Part shown: positions 33,945-42,769 of the stretch, one piece after another
Numbering within the stretch: the stretch's first letter is position 1
How the letters are laid out: the number at the start of each line of letters is the position of its first letter
Source: Photobacterium frigidiphilum
GTDB lineage: Bacteria > Pseudomonadota > Gammaproteobacteria > Enterobacterales > Vibrionaceae
Length of the DNA stretch: 49,095 bases
NCBI RefSeq assembly: GCF_003025615.1
Contig: NZ_PYMJ01000039.1
Coordinates: 1 to 49,095 of the forward strand
Direction of reading: 5' to 3'
Translations under genes and position numbers: made by a program
The notes under the pieces: model-generated
Databases searched by the model: none
Seen by the model: only the letters and a program-made list of their open reading frames with translations
Told to the model about the DNA's origin: nothing

Positions 33945-35387
33945 CTAGTGGCTGGGTATGAATAAGTAGTCCTTATGTCTTAATGCTGCTTGTTGACTTG
34001 TCACATTTTGTAGAGAAAATATTTGTTTGTAAACAGTATAATAGCGGTTAATGTTACCCACGTAAGTAATGGGCTCAAGTCCGACATGTTTACGTGTTAT
34101 TACTTCAACATTGTTAAACCATTTTGTACTGTCATAGCCTTGCTCTTTTGCAAGTTTACGCATTCTATTTATACGTCCTGGTCCTGCGTTATAGCTCGCT
34201 AAAGCAAAAAACATTTTATTCATGTCGTCAATGTCATCTGTGTCATAATATCTGTTCAATATGAAATCCATATATTTCACACCAGCATGAATGTTGTTAT
34301 CAATGTTATAAATATTTGAAATATTGATATAAGGTTCTTTTGCTGTTTGAGGTAGAATTTGCATAATACCTACAGCGCCAGCATGTGAGCGTTTAGTCTG
34401 ATCAAATTGAGACTCTTGAAAAGCTTGTGCTGCAATTAATAACCAATTCATATCATACATATTGCTGTAACGAACAAATCGTTTTTCAAGTTTTTTGAAT
34501 TTAGCTATATTGGTAGCACTTACCACTTTTTGAAACCATGCTTTGCTGTTTAAATAACGATTGAAGATAATATTACCATTTAGAGTTCCGTATCGATTTT
34601 TTTCAATAAAGTTGTTAACTAATTCTGCTAATTCTGGACTGTCTTTCCTAAAAGCCCAACCAATTGCTCCCCCTTTTCTGATGGGAAACTCAGTATGCAT
34701 TTTTAAATCGTCAGTCACTAAATCCCAAAACTCTGCTTTATGATTATCCAGCACTGTCATTGGGATAATTTTCTGCTGGATCATCTGTAATAATTCATAG
34801 TCTTGAAGCGTTTCTTCAATGAAGTGTATGTACATTGTTTCAAGGCCTTGTTTCGCGAGTTTTTTGTTAATGCGGTTTACACTTCGGTAGTAACTAGAAC
34901 TTGCCCTGATCCAGACATTTTTTTTAGATAAATCTTTTAATTGAGTGATAGGACTTTTATCTGTATGGGTAATAAAAATTTCATTGATATTACTAAGAAT
35001 AGGAGAGCTGAAATCAACGGTTTTTTTTCGTTGACGTGTAATGGTCAAATTTGCTGCAACGATGTCACCGACACCGGCCTGAAGTGCAGGAAGTAATTGA
35101 TCTCGGTTGATGGGAATAACTTGTAAATGCAACTTTTGTTTCGTGCTGTTCAGTACATGTTGTTCAAACAACAGCAGCATTTCAGAGGTTATACCTTTTG
35201 GATGACCTTTATCTAGGTAGTAAAAACCAAGGTCGGCAGATACAAGTATTCTGATTACACCATGCTCGCTTATTTGAGTCAGATCACCAGTAAATTTAGT
35301 ATTGTTAATGGGAAAGACTTCGAGTGCGAACGATGTCGAAATGAAAGCATTAAAGCATAGTAATGCAATGACAAATCTTTTTAGCAT
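33945..35387 (-). CDS. MltF-like lytic transglycosylase with a solute-binding-like domain
   Basis: A 480-residue protein. Signal peptide (MLKRFVIALLCFNAFISTSFA), then a family-3 solute-binding-like domain (~35-265; GVIRILVSADLGFYY, VDFSSPILSNINEIF), then a lytic transglycosylase domain. The catalytic Glu (E325) is in AAQAFQESQFD, followed by GAVGIMQILPQTA and ASYNAGPGRINRM. It should cleave the peptidoglycan glycan strand in the periplasm, gated by a ligand or muropeptide bound to the first domain. There is no lipobox. It lies 66 bp downstream of a diguanylate cyclase gene on the same strand, so the two are probably co-transcribed. MltF of E. coli is the nearest named relative. Confidence 0.88.
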   Translation of the reverse strand: MLKRFVIALLCFNAFISTSFALEVFPINNTKFTGDLTQISEHGVIRILVSADLGFYYLDKGHPKGITSEMLLLFEQHVLNSTKQKLHLQVIPINRDQLLPALQAGVGDIVAANLTITRQRKKTVDFSSPILSNINEIFITHTDKSPITQLKDLSKKNVWIRASSSYYRSVNRINKKLAKQGLETMYIHFIEETLQDYELLQMIQQKIIPMTVLDNHKAEFWDLVTDDLKMHTEFPIRKGGAIGWAFRKDSPELAELVNNFIEKNRYGTLNGNIIFNRYLNSKAWFQKVVSATNIAKFKKLEKRFVRYSNMYDMNWLLIAAQAFQESQFDQTKRSHAGAVGIMQILPQTAKEPYINISNIYNIDNNIHAGVKYMDFILNRYYDTDDIDDMNKMFFALASYNAGPGRINRMRKLAKEQGYDSTKWFNNVEVITRKHVGLEPITYVGNINRYYTVYKQIFSLQNVTSQQAALRHKDYLFIPSH

Positions 35388-35453
35388 GAACGATAACTCA
35401 ATAAGGTAATGTTATTGAGTATAGTCAATTCATCTTTTTAAGTGATTAGGTGT

Positions 35454-36560
35454 CTATGCTGCTTTGTATTGATTGCGTCCAGCTTCTTTCGCTTTGTAGA
35501 GTTGGTCGTCAGCTTCTTGCACTAGTTGCTCTGGTCCCTTTTGAGTTTTCCATGTCGTTATACCTTGGCTAAGTGTAACGAAATTATTCACGCTAGAAGA
35601 TGGATGGGGTATTGCTTCTTGTTGTAGGGTGCGATGAATACGTTCGGCGACTTTTTTTGCACCTTCTAAATGGGTATTGGGTAGAATAATAATAAATTCC
35701 TCACCACCATAGCGAGAAACAGAGTCTGATGTACGTAATAGGCTTTTTTGTAAGGTGCGGGCAACACGTTTTAAGCATAAATCACCAGCAGGGTGACCAA
35801 GGTTATCGTTGTAATGTTTAAAATGGTCGATATCAATTAAGATAACAGACAGCGGTAAATGATTACGTTTTGCTAAATGGCAATGCTTATCTATTTCATA
35901 TTCGAAAAATCGTCTGTTGTAAAGGTTAGTTAACTGATCTTTGGTTGCTAGGTCAGAAAGCTTTTTTACCAATCTTTGATTTTCATGATCTTTTTCAACA
36001 CTGTTATAAAACCAACGGTATAGCGTTCTACGGCCTGTCTCTACAATAATACAGATAGCCAGCACTTTTTCTATCGGCAATAACAACAGATGTCCAGCCT
36101 CAATGTAGTTTGCCCAAGTACTTACCAATAAGACGGGAAATATTGCAGCGTAAACGGCTTGACGAAGTGCATAGAATCCTAATAAAGAAGTCATCATGAT
36201 CAAATCTGCCGCTATTTCAGCACTGGGCCACATTTGCCCAATGAAAGCGATGTGGTAAATAGCTAATGCCCAACTAATGCCAAACAGTAAGGCGTAGAGT
36301 GTGGCTGTTTTGCGCCACTGTTGAGGGGGGAATTGCGAGTGGTAGAGAGCAATTCCTATCAAATAGACAATTGCTTGAAATGAGTATTGAGTCCAAGAAC
36401 GATCTAAATACAGAGCGTTTTCTTTAATACCATTAAGCCAAATAGGGCCAATTATCATTAGTAAAATAATAAGAGAGATTGTTGCCGCCCATCGAAAACC
36501 AATCCGTATGTTTCTATAAGTTACGTCGTCTAACTGTTTAGCTAATGTTTGCTCATCCAT
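35454..36560 (-). CDS. Membrane diguanylate cyclase (GGDEF domain with I-site)
   Basis: A 368-residue protein. About six membrane helices in the first ~180 residues form an unrecognised sensor. The GGDEF domain has DQLTNLYNRRFFE, LIDIDHFKHYND, the allosteric I-site RTSD five residues before the active site GGEEF (~residue 283), and a C-terminal AKEAGRNQY. It should make c-di-GMP and be product-inhibited, unlike the cyclase at 16215-17456. The start at 36560 (MDEQTLAKQL) has AGAAGA upstream; the six-codon TTG extension to 36578 is less likely. It heads the operon with the MltF-like gene. Confidence 0.9.
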   Translation of the reverse strand: MDEQTLAKQLDDVTYRNIRIGFRWAATISLIILLMIIGPIWLNGIKENALYLDRSWTQYSFQAIVYLIGIALYHSQFPPQQWRKTATLYALLFGISWALAIYHIAFIGQMWPSAEIAADLIMMTSLLGFYALRQAVYAAIFPVLLVSTWANYIEAGHLLLLPIEKVLAICIIVETGRRTLYRWFYNSVEKDHENQRLVKKLSDLATKDQLTNLYNRRFFEYEIDKHCHLAKRNHLPLSVILIDIDHFKHYNDNLGHPAGDLCLKRVARTLQKSLLRTSDSVSRYGGEEFIIILPNTHLEGAKKVAERIHRTLQQEAIPHPSSSVNNFVTLSQGITTWKTQKGPEQLVQEADDQLYKAKEAGRNQYKAA

Positions 36561-36753
36561 GGCACATTCTTCTATCAATTTATTATCAAGTTGAGTGTAC
36601 TTTATAAAGGAAAAGGCAAGGAATTTATTTTCATAAATGGGAGGAGATTACACAATAAAATTGTTGACAAAAATGATTGTAAAAAACGTTACATGCAAAA
36701 ATTTGGCACTGTTCAAATTCATTGCTTGTTCACTGTACTACGATCAAAATAAA

Positions 36754-36767
36754 CTGATTTAGATCAA
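36754..36767. promoter_or_regulatory. FNR-like box upstream of nrdD
   Basis: CTGATTTAGATCAA matches the FNR consensus TTGAT-N4-ATCAA at nine of ten positions. It fits induction of nrdDG without oxygen. Confidence 0.6.
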
Positions 36768-36795
36768 TGTTTGTTTCTCTGAAATCTCGCCTAAT

Positions 36796-36842
36796 ACACC
36801 ACATATTGTATTTGCTCTCTCACTAAAGCCTATATTTTGTGT
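36796..36842. promoter_or_regulatory. Pair of NrdR boxes upstream of nrdD
   Basis: ACACCACATATTGTAT (36796-36811) and AGCCTATATTTTGTGT (36827-36842) resemble the 16-bp NrdR box. They start 31 bp apart, the three-turn spacing seen at NrdR-controlled ribonucleotide reductase promoters. Confidence 0.65.
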
Positions 36843-36877
36843 TTTAAGTGACAGTGTCATGTTAGTAGGAGCTTTGT

Positions 36878-39013
36878 GTGAAACCTGTAGTGATTAAGCG
36901 TGATGGATGCCGTGTACCGTTCAATACTCAACGTATTAAAGAGGCTATATTAGGTGCAGCCCAATCAGTTGATGAAGTAGACGTAGAAGCAATGAATGAA
37001 GCCTACGCAGCTTCTGTTGCTGATGGTGTACTGTCTCAATTTATGTCAGTTGAAGAAGTTGAAATTCACGCTATTCAAGATGCAGTTGAAAACCATTTGA
37101 TGGTTGGCCCACACAAAGCGGTTGCGCGTGCTTATATTGAATATCGACACGATCGTGATATTGCGCGTGATAAGAAAAGCCTACTCAATAATGAAATTCG
37201 AGGGTTGATCGAGCAGAGCAATGCATCGTTATTAAATGAGAACGCAAACAAAGACAGTAAAGTGATTCCTACTCAGCGTGATTTGCTGGCGGGTATTGTA
37301 GCAAAGCATTATGCCAAGCAACATTTGCTGCCACGTGACATAGTTATGGCACACGAGCAGGGCGATATTCACTATCATGATCTAGATTATTCACCGTTTT
37401 TCCCTATGTTCAACTGTATGTTAATCGATCTTGATGGCATGTTGACGCATGGCTTTAAAATGGGTAACGCTGAAATTGATACTCCTAAATCAATTTCAAC
37501 GGCTACAGCGGTTACCGCACAAATTATTGCTCAAGTTGCTAGCCATATTTATGGCGGTACAACTATAAACCGTATTGATGAAGTACTAGCACCTTATGTA
37601 ACAGTGAGCTACGAGAAGCATTTGAGCGTTGCGACAGAGTGGGGAATTGCTGATCCAGAAGCGTTTGCTCGCTCTCGTACCGACAAAGAGTGTTATGACG
37701 CATTCCAATCTTTAGAGTATGAAGTCAATACGCTGCATACCGCTAATGGGCAAACGCCGTTTGTGACATTTGGCTTTGGTTTGGGCACTTCTTGGGAATC
37801 ACGTTTAATCCAACAATCTATCCTAAGTAATCGTATTGCAGGATTGGGTAAGAATCGTAAAACAGCGGTATTCCCTAAGCTTGTATTTGCCATTAAAGAT
37901 GGTTTAAACCATAAGCAAGATGATCCAAACTACGATATTAAAACGCTTGCACTAGAGTGTGCATCGAAGCGTATGTACCCTGACATTCTTAATTACGACA
38001 AGGTAGTTGAGATCACGGGCTCATTTAAAACCCCAATGGGTTGTCGTAGTTTCTTAGGCACTTATGAAGAAAATGGTAAGTTGATTCATGAAGGTCGTAA
38101 TAACATTGGTGTTGTTAGCCTTAACTTACCGCGTATTGCCTTACAAGCTGAAGGTAGTGAAGCGCGTTTCTATGCATTATTAGACGACCGCCTAGTTCTA
38201 GCTCGTCGTGCTCTTGAAACACGTATTGCACGCCTAGATGGTGTTAAAGCACGTGTTGCACCTATTCTTTATATGGAAGGGGCGTGTGGTGTTCGTTTGA
38301 ATGCTGATGATGATGTGTCAGAAATTTTCAAAAATGGTCGAGCGTCTATTTCGCTTGGTTATATTGGAATTCACGAAACAATCAATGCTATTTTCGGCAC
38401 TGAAGCACATGTCTACGATGACGAGACACTACGTCAAAAAGCCGTTGATATTGTTAAGTACTTAAAAGCTGCGACAGATAAGTGGCAAGCAGAAACAGGT
38501 TACGGCTTCAGTTTATACAGTACGCCAAGTGAAAATCTATGTAGCCGCTTTTGTGCGATTGACGCGAAAGAGTTTGGTGTAGTAGAAGGCGTAACTGACA
38601 AAGGTTATTACACGAACAGTTTCCACCTTGATGTAGAAAAGCAAGTAAACCCATACGATAAGATTGATTTTGAAATGCCATACCCAGAAGTCACGAGTGG
38701 CGGCTTCATTTGCTATGGCGAATACCCAAATATTCAACACAACGTCGAAGCATTAGAGAACGTATGGGATTACAGCTACACGCGTGTACCATATTACGGA
38801 ACAAATACGCCGATTGATGAATGCTACGAATGTGGCTTTATGGGTGAGTTTGATTGTACGAGTAAAGGTTTCACGTGCCCTAAATGTGGTAACCATGAAC
38901 CGTCGAAAGTGTCTGTAACGCGTCGCGTGTGTGGTTACTTAGGCAGCCCAGATGCCCGCCCGTTTAACTTCGGCAAGCAAGAAGAAGTGAAACGTCGCGT
39001 TAAGCACATGTAA
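36878..39013 (+). CDS. nrdD: Anaerobic ribonucleoside-triphosphate reductase
   Basis: A 711-residue class III ribonucleotide reductase with a GTG start preceded by TAGGAGC. An N-terminal ATP-cone (VVIKRDGCRVPFNTQRIKEA) is followed by the ten-stranded barrel. The C-terminal zinc site has two Cys pairs (CYECGFMG and CPKCGN), and the glycyl-radical loop is RRVCGYLGSPDARPFNFGK. It reduces NTPs to dNTPs under anoxia after activation by NrdG, encoded just downstream. Upstream FNR and NrdR boxes indicate oxygen- and nucleotide-dependent control. Confidence 0.97.
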   Translation: MKPVVIKRDGCRVPFNTQRIKEAILGAAQSVDEVDVEAMNEAYAASVADGVLSQFMSVEEVEIHAIQDAVENHLMVGPHKAVARAYIEYRHDRDIARDKKSLLNNEIRGLIEQSNASLLNENANKDSKVIPTQRDLLAGIVAKHYAKQHLLPRDIVMAHEQGDIHYHDLDYSPFFPMFNCMLIDLDGMLTHGFKMGNAEIDTPKSISTATAVTAQIIAQVASHIYGGTTINRIDEVLAPYVTVSYEKHLSVATEWGIADPEAFARSRTDKECYDAFQSLEYEVNTLHTANGQTPFVTFGFGLGTSWESRLIQQSILSNRIAGLGKNRKTAVFPKLVFAIKDGLNHKQDDPNYDIKTLALECASKRMYPDILNYDKVVEITGSFKTPMGCRSFLGTYEENGKLIHEGRNNIGVVSLNLPRIALQAEGSEARFYALLDDRLVLARRALETRIARLDGVKARVAPILYMEGACGVRLNADDDVSEIFKNGRASISLGYIGIHETINAIFGTEAHVYDDETLRQKAVDIVKYLKAATDKWQAETGYGFSLYSTPSENLCSRFCAIDAKEFGVVEGVTDKGYYTNSFHLDVEKQVNPYDKIDFEMPYPEVTSGGFICYGEYPNIQHNVEALENVWDYSYTRVPYYGTNTPIDECYECGFMGEFDCTSKGFTCPKCGNHEPSKVSVTRRVCGYLGSPDARPFNFGKQEEVKRRVKHM

Positions 39014-39050
39014 TGTAAATATTTATATAGATTCATTAAAAAGAATGTTT

Positions 39051-39073
39051 AGAAGTGCCTGTTTGGCACTTCT
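39051..39073 (+). terminator. nrdD-nrdG intercistronic hairpin
   Basis: Perfect 9-bp stem AGAAGTGCC / GGCACTTCT with a 5-nt loop, followed by a T-rich tract. It probably acts as an attenuator that lowers nrdG relative to nrdD. Confidence 0.55.
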
Positions 39074-39113
39074 TGCATTTTGTTTATTTGTTCCAAGGTT
39101 GAGGAAACAAAAC

Positions 39114-39587
39114 ATGCACTACAACAATTACTATCCAGTTGATGTGGTTAATGGTCCAGGTACGCGATGTACATTATTCGTATCGGGATGTGAGCATCAA
39201 TGTCGTGGGTGTTATAACAAAAGCACTTGGCGACTAGATAACGGGCATGCGTTTACTCAAGAAATGGAAGACAACATCATTAATGATTTAAATGATACGC
39301 GTATCAAGCGCCGTGGATTGTCATTATCTGGTGGTGATCCCCTTCATCCTGCTAATCTCGCTTCTGTATTAAAGCTTGTCATGAGAGTTAAAACGGAATG
39401 TGTAGGAAAAGATATTTGGCTGTGGTCTGGTTATGTTTTGGCTGAACTGACTGAGCAACAACAGCAAATTGTTGACTTAATTGATGTGCTGGTCGATGGT
39501 AAGTTTGAGCAAGATAAGCGAGACCCATCCCTTGTGTGGAAGGGGAGCGAGAACCAAGTTATCCACTATTTTAATGAGATTGAATAA
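39114..39587 (+). CDS. nrdG: Anaerobic ribonucleotide reductase activating enzyme
   Basis: A 157-residue radical SAM activase (E. coli 154) that generates the glycyl radical on NrdD. The iron-sulfur motif CX3CX2C is visible in GCEHQCRGCYNKSTW, preceded by NGPGTRCTLFVS. SLSGGDPLHPANL and KDIWLWSGY are also conserved. The start at 39114 (MHYNNYYPVDVV) aligns with E. coli NrdG and has GAGGAA upstream; the 23-codon extension to 39045 crosses the hairpin and is not real. Confidence 0.96.
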   Translation: MHYNNYYPVDVVNGPGTRCTLFVSGCEHQCRGCYNKSTWRLDNGHAFTQEMEDNIINDLNDTRIKRRGLSLSGGDPLHPANLASVLKLVMRVKTECVGKDIWLWSGYVLAELTEQQQQIVDLIDVLVDGKFEQDKRDPSLVWKGSENQVIHYFNEIE

Positions 39588-39913
39588 ATTAAGCTCATAA
39601 TGAACGTTATTGAGTAAAGTGTTTGTTTGTAAAGCATTGCGTTGTGTGAAAATCACTCTAACGTTAATTTTTTGTGAATATTTCATGTTGGTATACTGAG
39701 TTATCCACTGTTTCTGTGTATAACTGTGGGAGAAGAAGGTGTATGAAATTGGCTTGCACCTTTTTGGTGGGAATATTGCACAATATTGACGCGCCTTTGT
39801 TATGCTCAAAACAGTCAATGGAAGCGCTTTTTATGGGGTTTCATACTACTTTTCTTTCATCTTTTGCTCATCTAAGGTACATTCCCACCTTTCCTGATCC
39901 GTAGGAGCCCATC
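39588..39913. other. Intergenic region after nrdG
   Basis: About 325 bp. A weak terminator candidate (AAGGTG / CACCTTTTT, 15-nt loop) lies at 39736-39765. No credible gene is present; the DUF2960 promoter is probably in the last 100 bp. Confidence 0.4.
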
Positions 39914-40177
39914 ATGGCACGTACAATCCTTTATACTTATAAAGATGAAGAAAAAGAGCTTACTTTTTCATACCAAGAATACCATTCAATTCAAGAGGCC
40001 GTTGCTGCTGCTGAAGGAATTGATATTACTGCATACTTAAAAATGGAACAGCAAATTGAAGCTGTGACTCGCGACAAAAAAGCAGTAAGAGACTACCGTG
40101 ATAACCATTTCAGAAAGTTAGGTTTTGGTCGTATTACCCTAGCTCAAAAAGAAAACCGTGGTGTCGGTAAGAAATAA
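39914..40177 (+). CDS. DUF2960 family protein
   Basis: An 87-residue basic, helical protein (MARTILYTYKDEEKELTF, EGIDITAYLKMEQQIE, DYRDNHFRKLGFGRITLAQ). It resembles the DUF2960 family, which I know only from Vibrionaceae and relatives. AGGAGC lies ~7 nt upstream. Function unknown; single-gene transcript. Confidence 0.75.
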   Translation: MARTILYTYKDEEKELTFSYQEYHSIQEAVAAAEGIDITAYLKMEQQIEAVTRDKKAVRDYRDNHFRKLGFGRITLAQKENRGVGKK

Positions 40178-40263
40178 CTAACGTATTTTACTGTTTTTAC
40201 AACGCGTAAAATGGGTACTCATTGAGTATCCTTTTTTTGACTATCGACTTAACTCAAATGATA

Positions 40264-41058
40264 TTACTTTCTTTGAGATGTTTTACTGCTATATCTCTTT
40301 CGATCCCTGAATCCTATATAAATAAAGTAAGCCCCCATTGCTGCAATAACGTGTTTGACAGAGTGTCCGCTCATTCCCCCCAACAATGCATATATTTCAT
40401 CGTCGTTAGATTCTGCCCATTTTGATAGTACATAGGCAATGAGCGCGTATAAATAGTACTGCCTGTGAGTAAACCGAGAGCAAAAAAAATAAAGAATAAT
40501 AGGGATGTGTATAATAGGAATGACTTGAATTAACACATAAGCAGACATATCCCCGCGTCCATTTTGTAACGTTGTTATATACCAATAAACAACAGATAAA
40601 AAACCATACACAATCATGGGAAAAAATAACCAACGACCAGCATCTCGCGATACAAATTCCGTTAACATAATGCAATAGAGAGCGATAAAAGCGAGGGTGA
40701 TAGGTATTCTGTCGAACATTAAGGTGAAATCGTTAGGGGTTAAGTGGTAATAACTTGATGCAAAGAAAGCGAGCATGAGTGCGAAGAAAAAAAAGGGGTA
40801 TTGCAGTGCGATATTTGGCTCAATGGCCACCGAACGTTGTCTAAATAATTGTAATCCTTTAAGTCCGACATATAAAAATGGGAGGTTAGAGATGACATTC
40901 CAAAAATTCGGAATCGAAAAAAACATGCGTTGATCGGCGTAGTTATAAAAGTTGCCACTTTGCTTGATAGGAGAGAAAATAATAGCGGCAAGAGTAAGAA
41001 CAGCAGCAATAACAATAAGCCCTGTGACTTTCTTATGATAAGAAGATAGCTTCGCCAT
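40264..41058 (-). CDS. Alkaline ceramidase-family membrane protein
   Basis: A 264-residue integral membrane protein with about seven helices, of the ceramidase/CREST hydrolase superfamily. The family's likely metal ligands are visible: Ser and His in SSYYHLTPND and two His in SGHSVKHVIAAMGAYF, with FWNVISNLPFLYVG and FDRIPIT conserved. It may hydrolyse a lipid amide, but bacteria of this group are not known for ceramides, so the substrate is open. It lies 8 bp downstream of a globin gene on the same strand and is probably co-transcribed with it. Confidence 0.82.
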   Translation of the reverse strand: MAKLSSYHKKVTGLIVIAAVLTLAAIIFSPIKQSGNFYNYADQRMFFSIPNFWNVISNLPFLYVGLKGLQLFRQRSVAIEPNIALQYPFFFFALMLAFFASSYYHLTPNDFTLMFDRIPITLAFIALYCIMLTEFVSRDAGRWLFFPMIVYGFLSVVYWYITTLQNGRGDMSAYVLIQVIPIIHIPIILYFFCSRFTHRQYYLYALIAYVLSKWAESNDDEIYALLGGMSGHSVKHVIAAMGAYFIYIGFRDRKRYSSKTSQRK

Positions 41059-41066
41059 TATTCACC

Positions 41067-41474
41067 TCATGATTTACACTCAGCTTTCATAATAGCAATA
41101 CCTTCGTTAAAACATTGCCGCCATGCTTGTTCTACTGACTGATTATAAGCAGGATCGCATTCTTTAATTGTATCGATTAAGCATTCAAACCAAAGGTCAA
41201 TATCTAAAGGTTTTATCCCTAAGCCATCGGGTCCATGGCGTTTACCAAACTTTTTTACTGTTGCTCTTGCTTGTTCTGATGTTGCAGCGAGCATAATGAT
41301 TAGCAATGATGCCTTAATCATTTTCATCTGATTTTCCATATCAACATGGGTAAACATAGAACGAAATGTTTCATCTTTTTCAAGAAAACGCTCATAAAAA
41401 AGAGGCATGAAATGAGGGTTTCCATTACATCTGGCATAACTGTCGTTAAAAACTTCATGAATATCCATATTCAT
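41067..41474 (-). CDS. Single-domain globin-like protein
   Basis: A 135-residue all-helical protein. FYERFLEKDETFRSMFTHVD resembles the B-E region of bacterial globins. The proximal His is probably in KKFGKRHGPDGLGI, followed by a G/H-helix pattern (LWFECLIDTIKECDP, AWRQCFNEGIAIMK). It may bind haem for oxygen or redox sensing or NO handling (inference). It is the first gene of a two-gene unit with the ceramidase-like protein. Confidence 0.7.
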   Translation of the reverse strand: MNMDIHEVFNDSYARCNGNPHFMPLFYERFLEKDETFRSMFTHVDMENQMKMIKASLLIIMLAATSEQARATVKKFGKRHGPDGLGIKPLDIDLWFECLIDTIKECDPAYNQSVEQAWRQCFNEGIAIMKAECKS

Positions 41475-41716
41475 CCTTTTTTCGTTAATTGATACATTAT
41501 TGAATTGAGCTCTTATTGAAAGCTATCAGTTTAATTAGTATATCAGGCATATTTATTAATCGTTGAGCAATAGCTGAGATATTGATTTAACCCATATAAT
41601 AAACGCGACGACTCATCTTTTGATTGATTTATAGTCGTTATCTTGATTTGTTTCTCCTCTATATGCTTGGTTTTTTAGCTTTATGTTCGGATAGCGAACG
41701 CTTGACTCTAAAAGGG
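41475..41716. other. Intergenic region before tRNA-Ser
   Basis: About 240 bp, AT-rich, with no credible gene. It holds the globin promoter on the minus strand; nothing else was assigned. Confidence 0.4.
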
Positions 41717-41745
41717 TTTACAGCAACGCATTAGAACCGTAATAT
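41717..41745 (+). promoter_or_regulatory. tRNA-Ser promoter with GC-rich discriminator
   Basis: -35 TTTACA (41717-41722), a 17-bp spacer and -10 TAATAT (41740-41745), followed by TCACCGCG. The GC-rich discriminator is typical of stable-RNA promoters repressed by (p)ppGpp. Confidence 0.7.
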
Positions 41746-41755
41746 TCACCGCGTT

Positions 41756-41846
41756 GGAGAGATGGCTGAGTGGTCGAAAGCACCGGTCTTGAAAACCGGC
41801 AAGGGTTTATAGCCCTTCTAGGGTTCAAATCCCTATCTCTCCGCCA
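41756..41846 (+). tRNA. tRNA-Ser(UGA)
   Basis: A 91-nt class II tRNA. Acceptor stem GGAGAGA / TCTCTCC, discriminator G and encoded CCA. The anticodon loop CTTGAAA gives anticodon UGA. A long variable arm (AAGGGTTTATAGCCCTT) and a T-arm with GTTCAAAT are present. It is followed by its own terminator. Confidence 0.97.
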
Positions 41847-41853
41847 CATTTAG

Positions 41854-41884
41854 AAAAGGGCGCTGATTTATCAGCGCCCTTTTT
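41854..41884 (+). terminator. tRNA-Ser terminator
   Basis: AAAAGGGCGCTGA / TCAGCGCCCTTTT stem with a 4-nt loop, followed by T. Confidence 0.85.
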
Positions 41885-41896
41885 GCATTTAGTGCT

Positions 41897-41946
41897 GTGG
41901 CTAGAGGGATTTGTTCCAAATCCGCCTTTCCCAGAGCACTCCGCCA
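41897..41946 (+). pseudogene. Possible 3' remnant of a second tRNA
   Basis: A T-arm-like GGATTTGTTCCAAATCC and an ending ACTCCGCCATATT echo the 3' end of the upstream tRNA-Ser (TCTCCGCCACATT). A separate terminator follows. The acceptor 5' half, anticodon arm and pairing are absent. It may be a decayed tandem tRNA or chance similarity. Confidence 0.3.
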
Positions 41947-41953
41947 TATTCAA

Positions 41954-41985
41954 AGAAACCGCTACTCTGTTAGCGGTTTTTTTAC
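41954..41985 (+). terminator. Second terminator after the tRNA remnant
   Basis: AAACCGCTA / TAGCGGTTT stem with a 6-nt loop, followed by a T run. Confidence 0.75.
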
Positions 41986-42088
41986 GTCTGAAGTTTGCTA
42001 ATAAGATAGGGATGCAGAATCCTAGACAGGGAGTCCATATAAGCGAAGCGAAATCACATTGATCGAACTTAAGGGCTTATTTAAGGTT

Positions 42089-42769
42089 TTACTCAATCAT
42101 TTGATACAAACGGCGAGGTCGGCCACCCGTTTTGTAGTTTAGAGTTAAGCGGATCACGCCTTCTGATTCTAAAAATTCCAGATAGCGCCTTGCCGTAATG
42201 CGGCTGACATTCATGCGCTCACCAATTTTCTCGGCAGAAAAATCGTGTAGCTTCTCTTCATACAGAATCGATTTTAATGAAGCAAGTGTTGTTGCATCAA
42301 TCCCTTTTGGTGTCTGGCGTAATTGCTTTATCGGCGCTTTACGTAAGATCTGATCTATTTCGCCCTGATCTACTATTGATGTACGGGCTAGCTTTTGTTT
42401 GTACTGCTTGTAGTCATCAAGAGCTTGGTGAACACGAGACATACGAATTGGTTTGACTAAATAATCAATCACACCAAGTTGGACGGCTTTTTCAACCGTT
42501 GCTGTTTCTCGCTCGGCGGTTGTCATAATAAAATCACAATCCGCATTTTGTTCACGTAGTTGACGGATAATATCAATACCATTGCCGTCGGGTAGCGTGA
42601 TATCGACAAAGATTAACGTTGGCTTATATACCTCGAATTGAGTAAGAGCTTCTGAGCAGCTTTCACTGACAGCAACAACAGTAAAATCAGAATGTTGGTT
42701 GATAGTGGATTCGAGGGTGTAACTGGCCCGACTATCATCTTCAATGAGCATTACAGTAGTTTTAGTCAT
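42089..42769 (-). CDS. Response regulator, CitB/DcuR type
   Basis: A 226-residue two-component regulator. The receiver domain has the acidic pocket MLIEDD, phospho-acceptor D56 in IFVDITLPDG and K106 in YLVKPIRM. A winged-helix/HTH DNA-binding domain of the CitB/DcuR type follows (AEKIGERMNVSRITARRYLEFLESEG). The start at 42769 (MTKTTVML) overlaps the end of the sensor kinase gene by 8 bp, so the pair is co-translated; an ATG at 42784 is an alternative. It probably activates the divergent 2-hydroxycarboxylate transporter and malic enzyme genes. Confidence 0.92.
   Translation of the reverse strand: MTKTTVMLIEDDSRASYTLESTINQHSDFTVVAVSESCSEALTQFEVYKPTLIFVDITLPDGNGIDIIRQLREQNADCDFIMTTAERETATVEKAVQLGVIDYLVKPIRMSRVHQALDDYKQYKQKLARTSIVDQGEIDQILRKAPIKQLRQTPKGIDATTLASLKSILYEEKLHDFSAEKIGERMNVSRITARRYLEFLESEGVIRLTLNYKTGGRPRRLYQMIE

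Noticed and set aside
39674..39904. 76-residue plus-strand frame after nrdG
   Set aside because: Covers promoter-like and terminator-like sequence, no ribosome site, composition unlike a protein of this genome.
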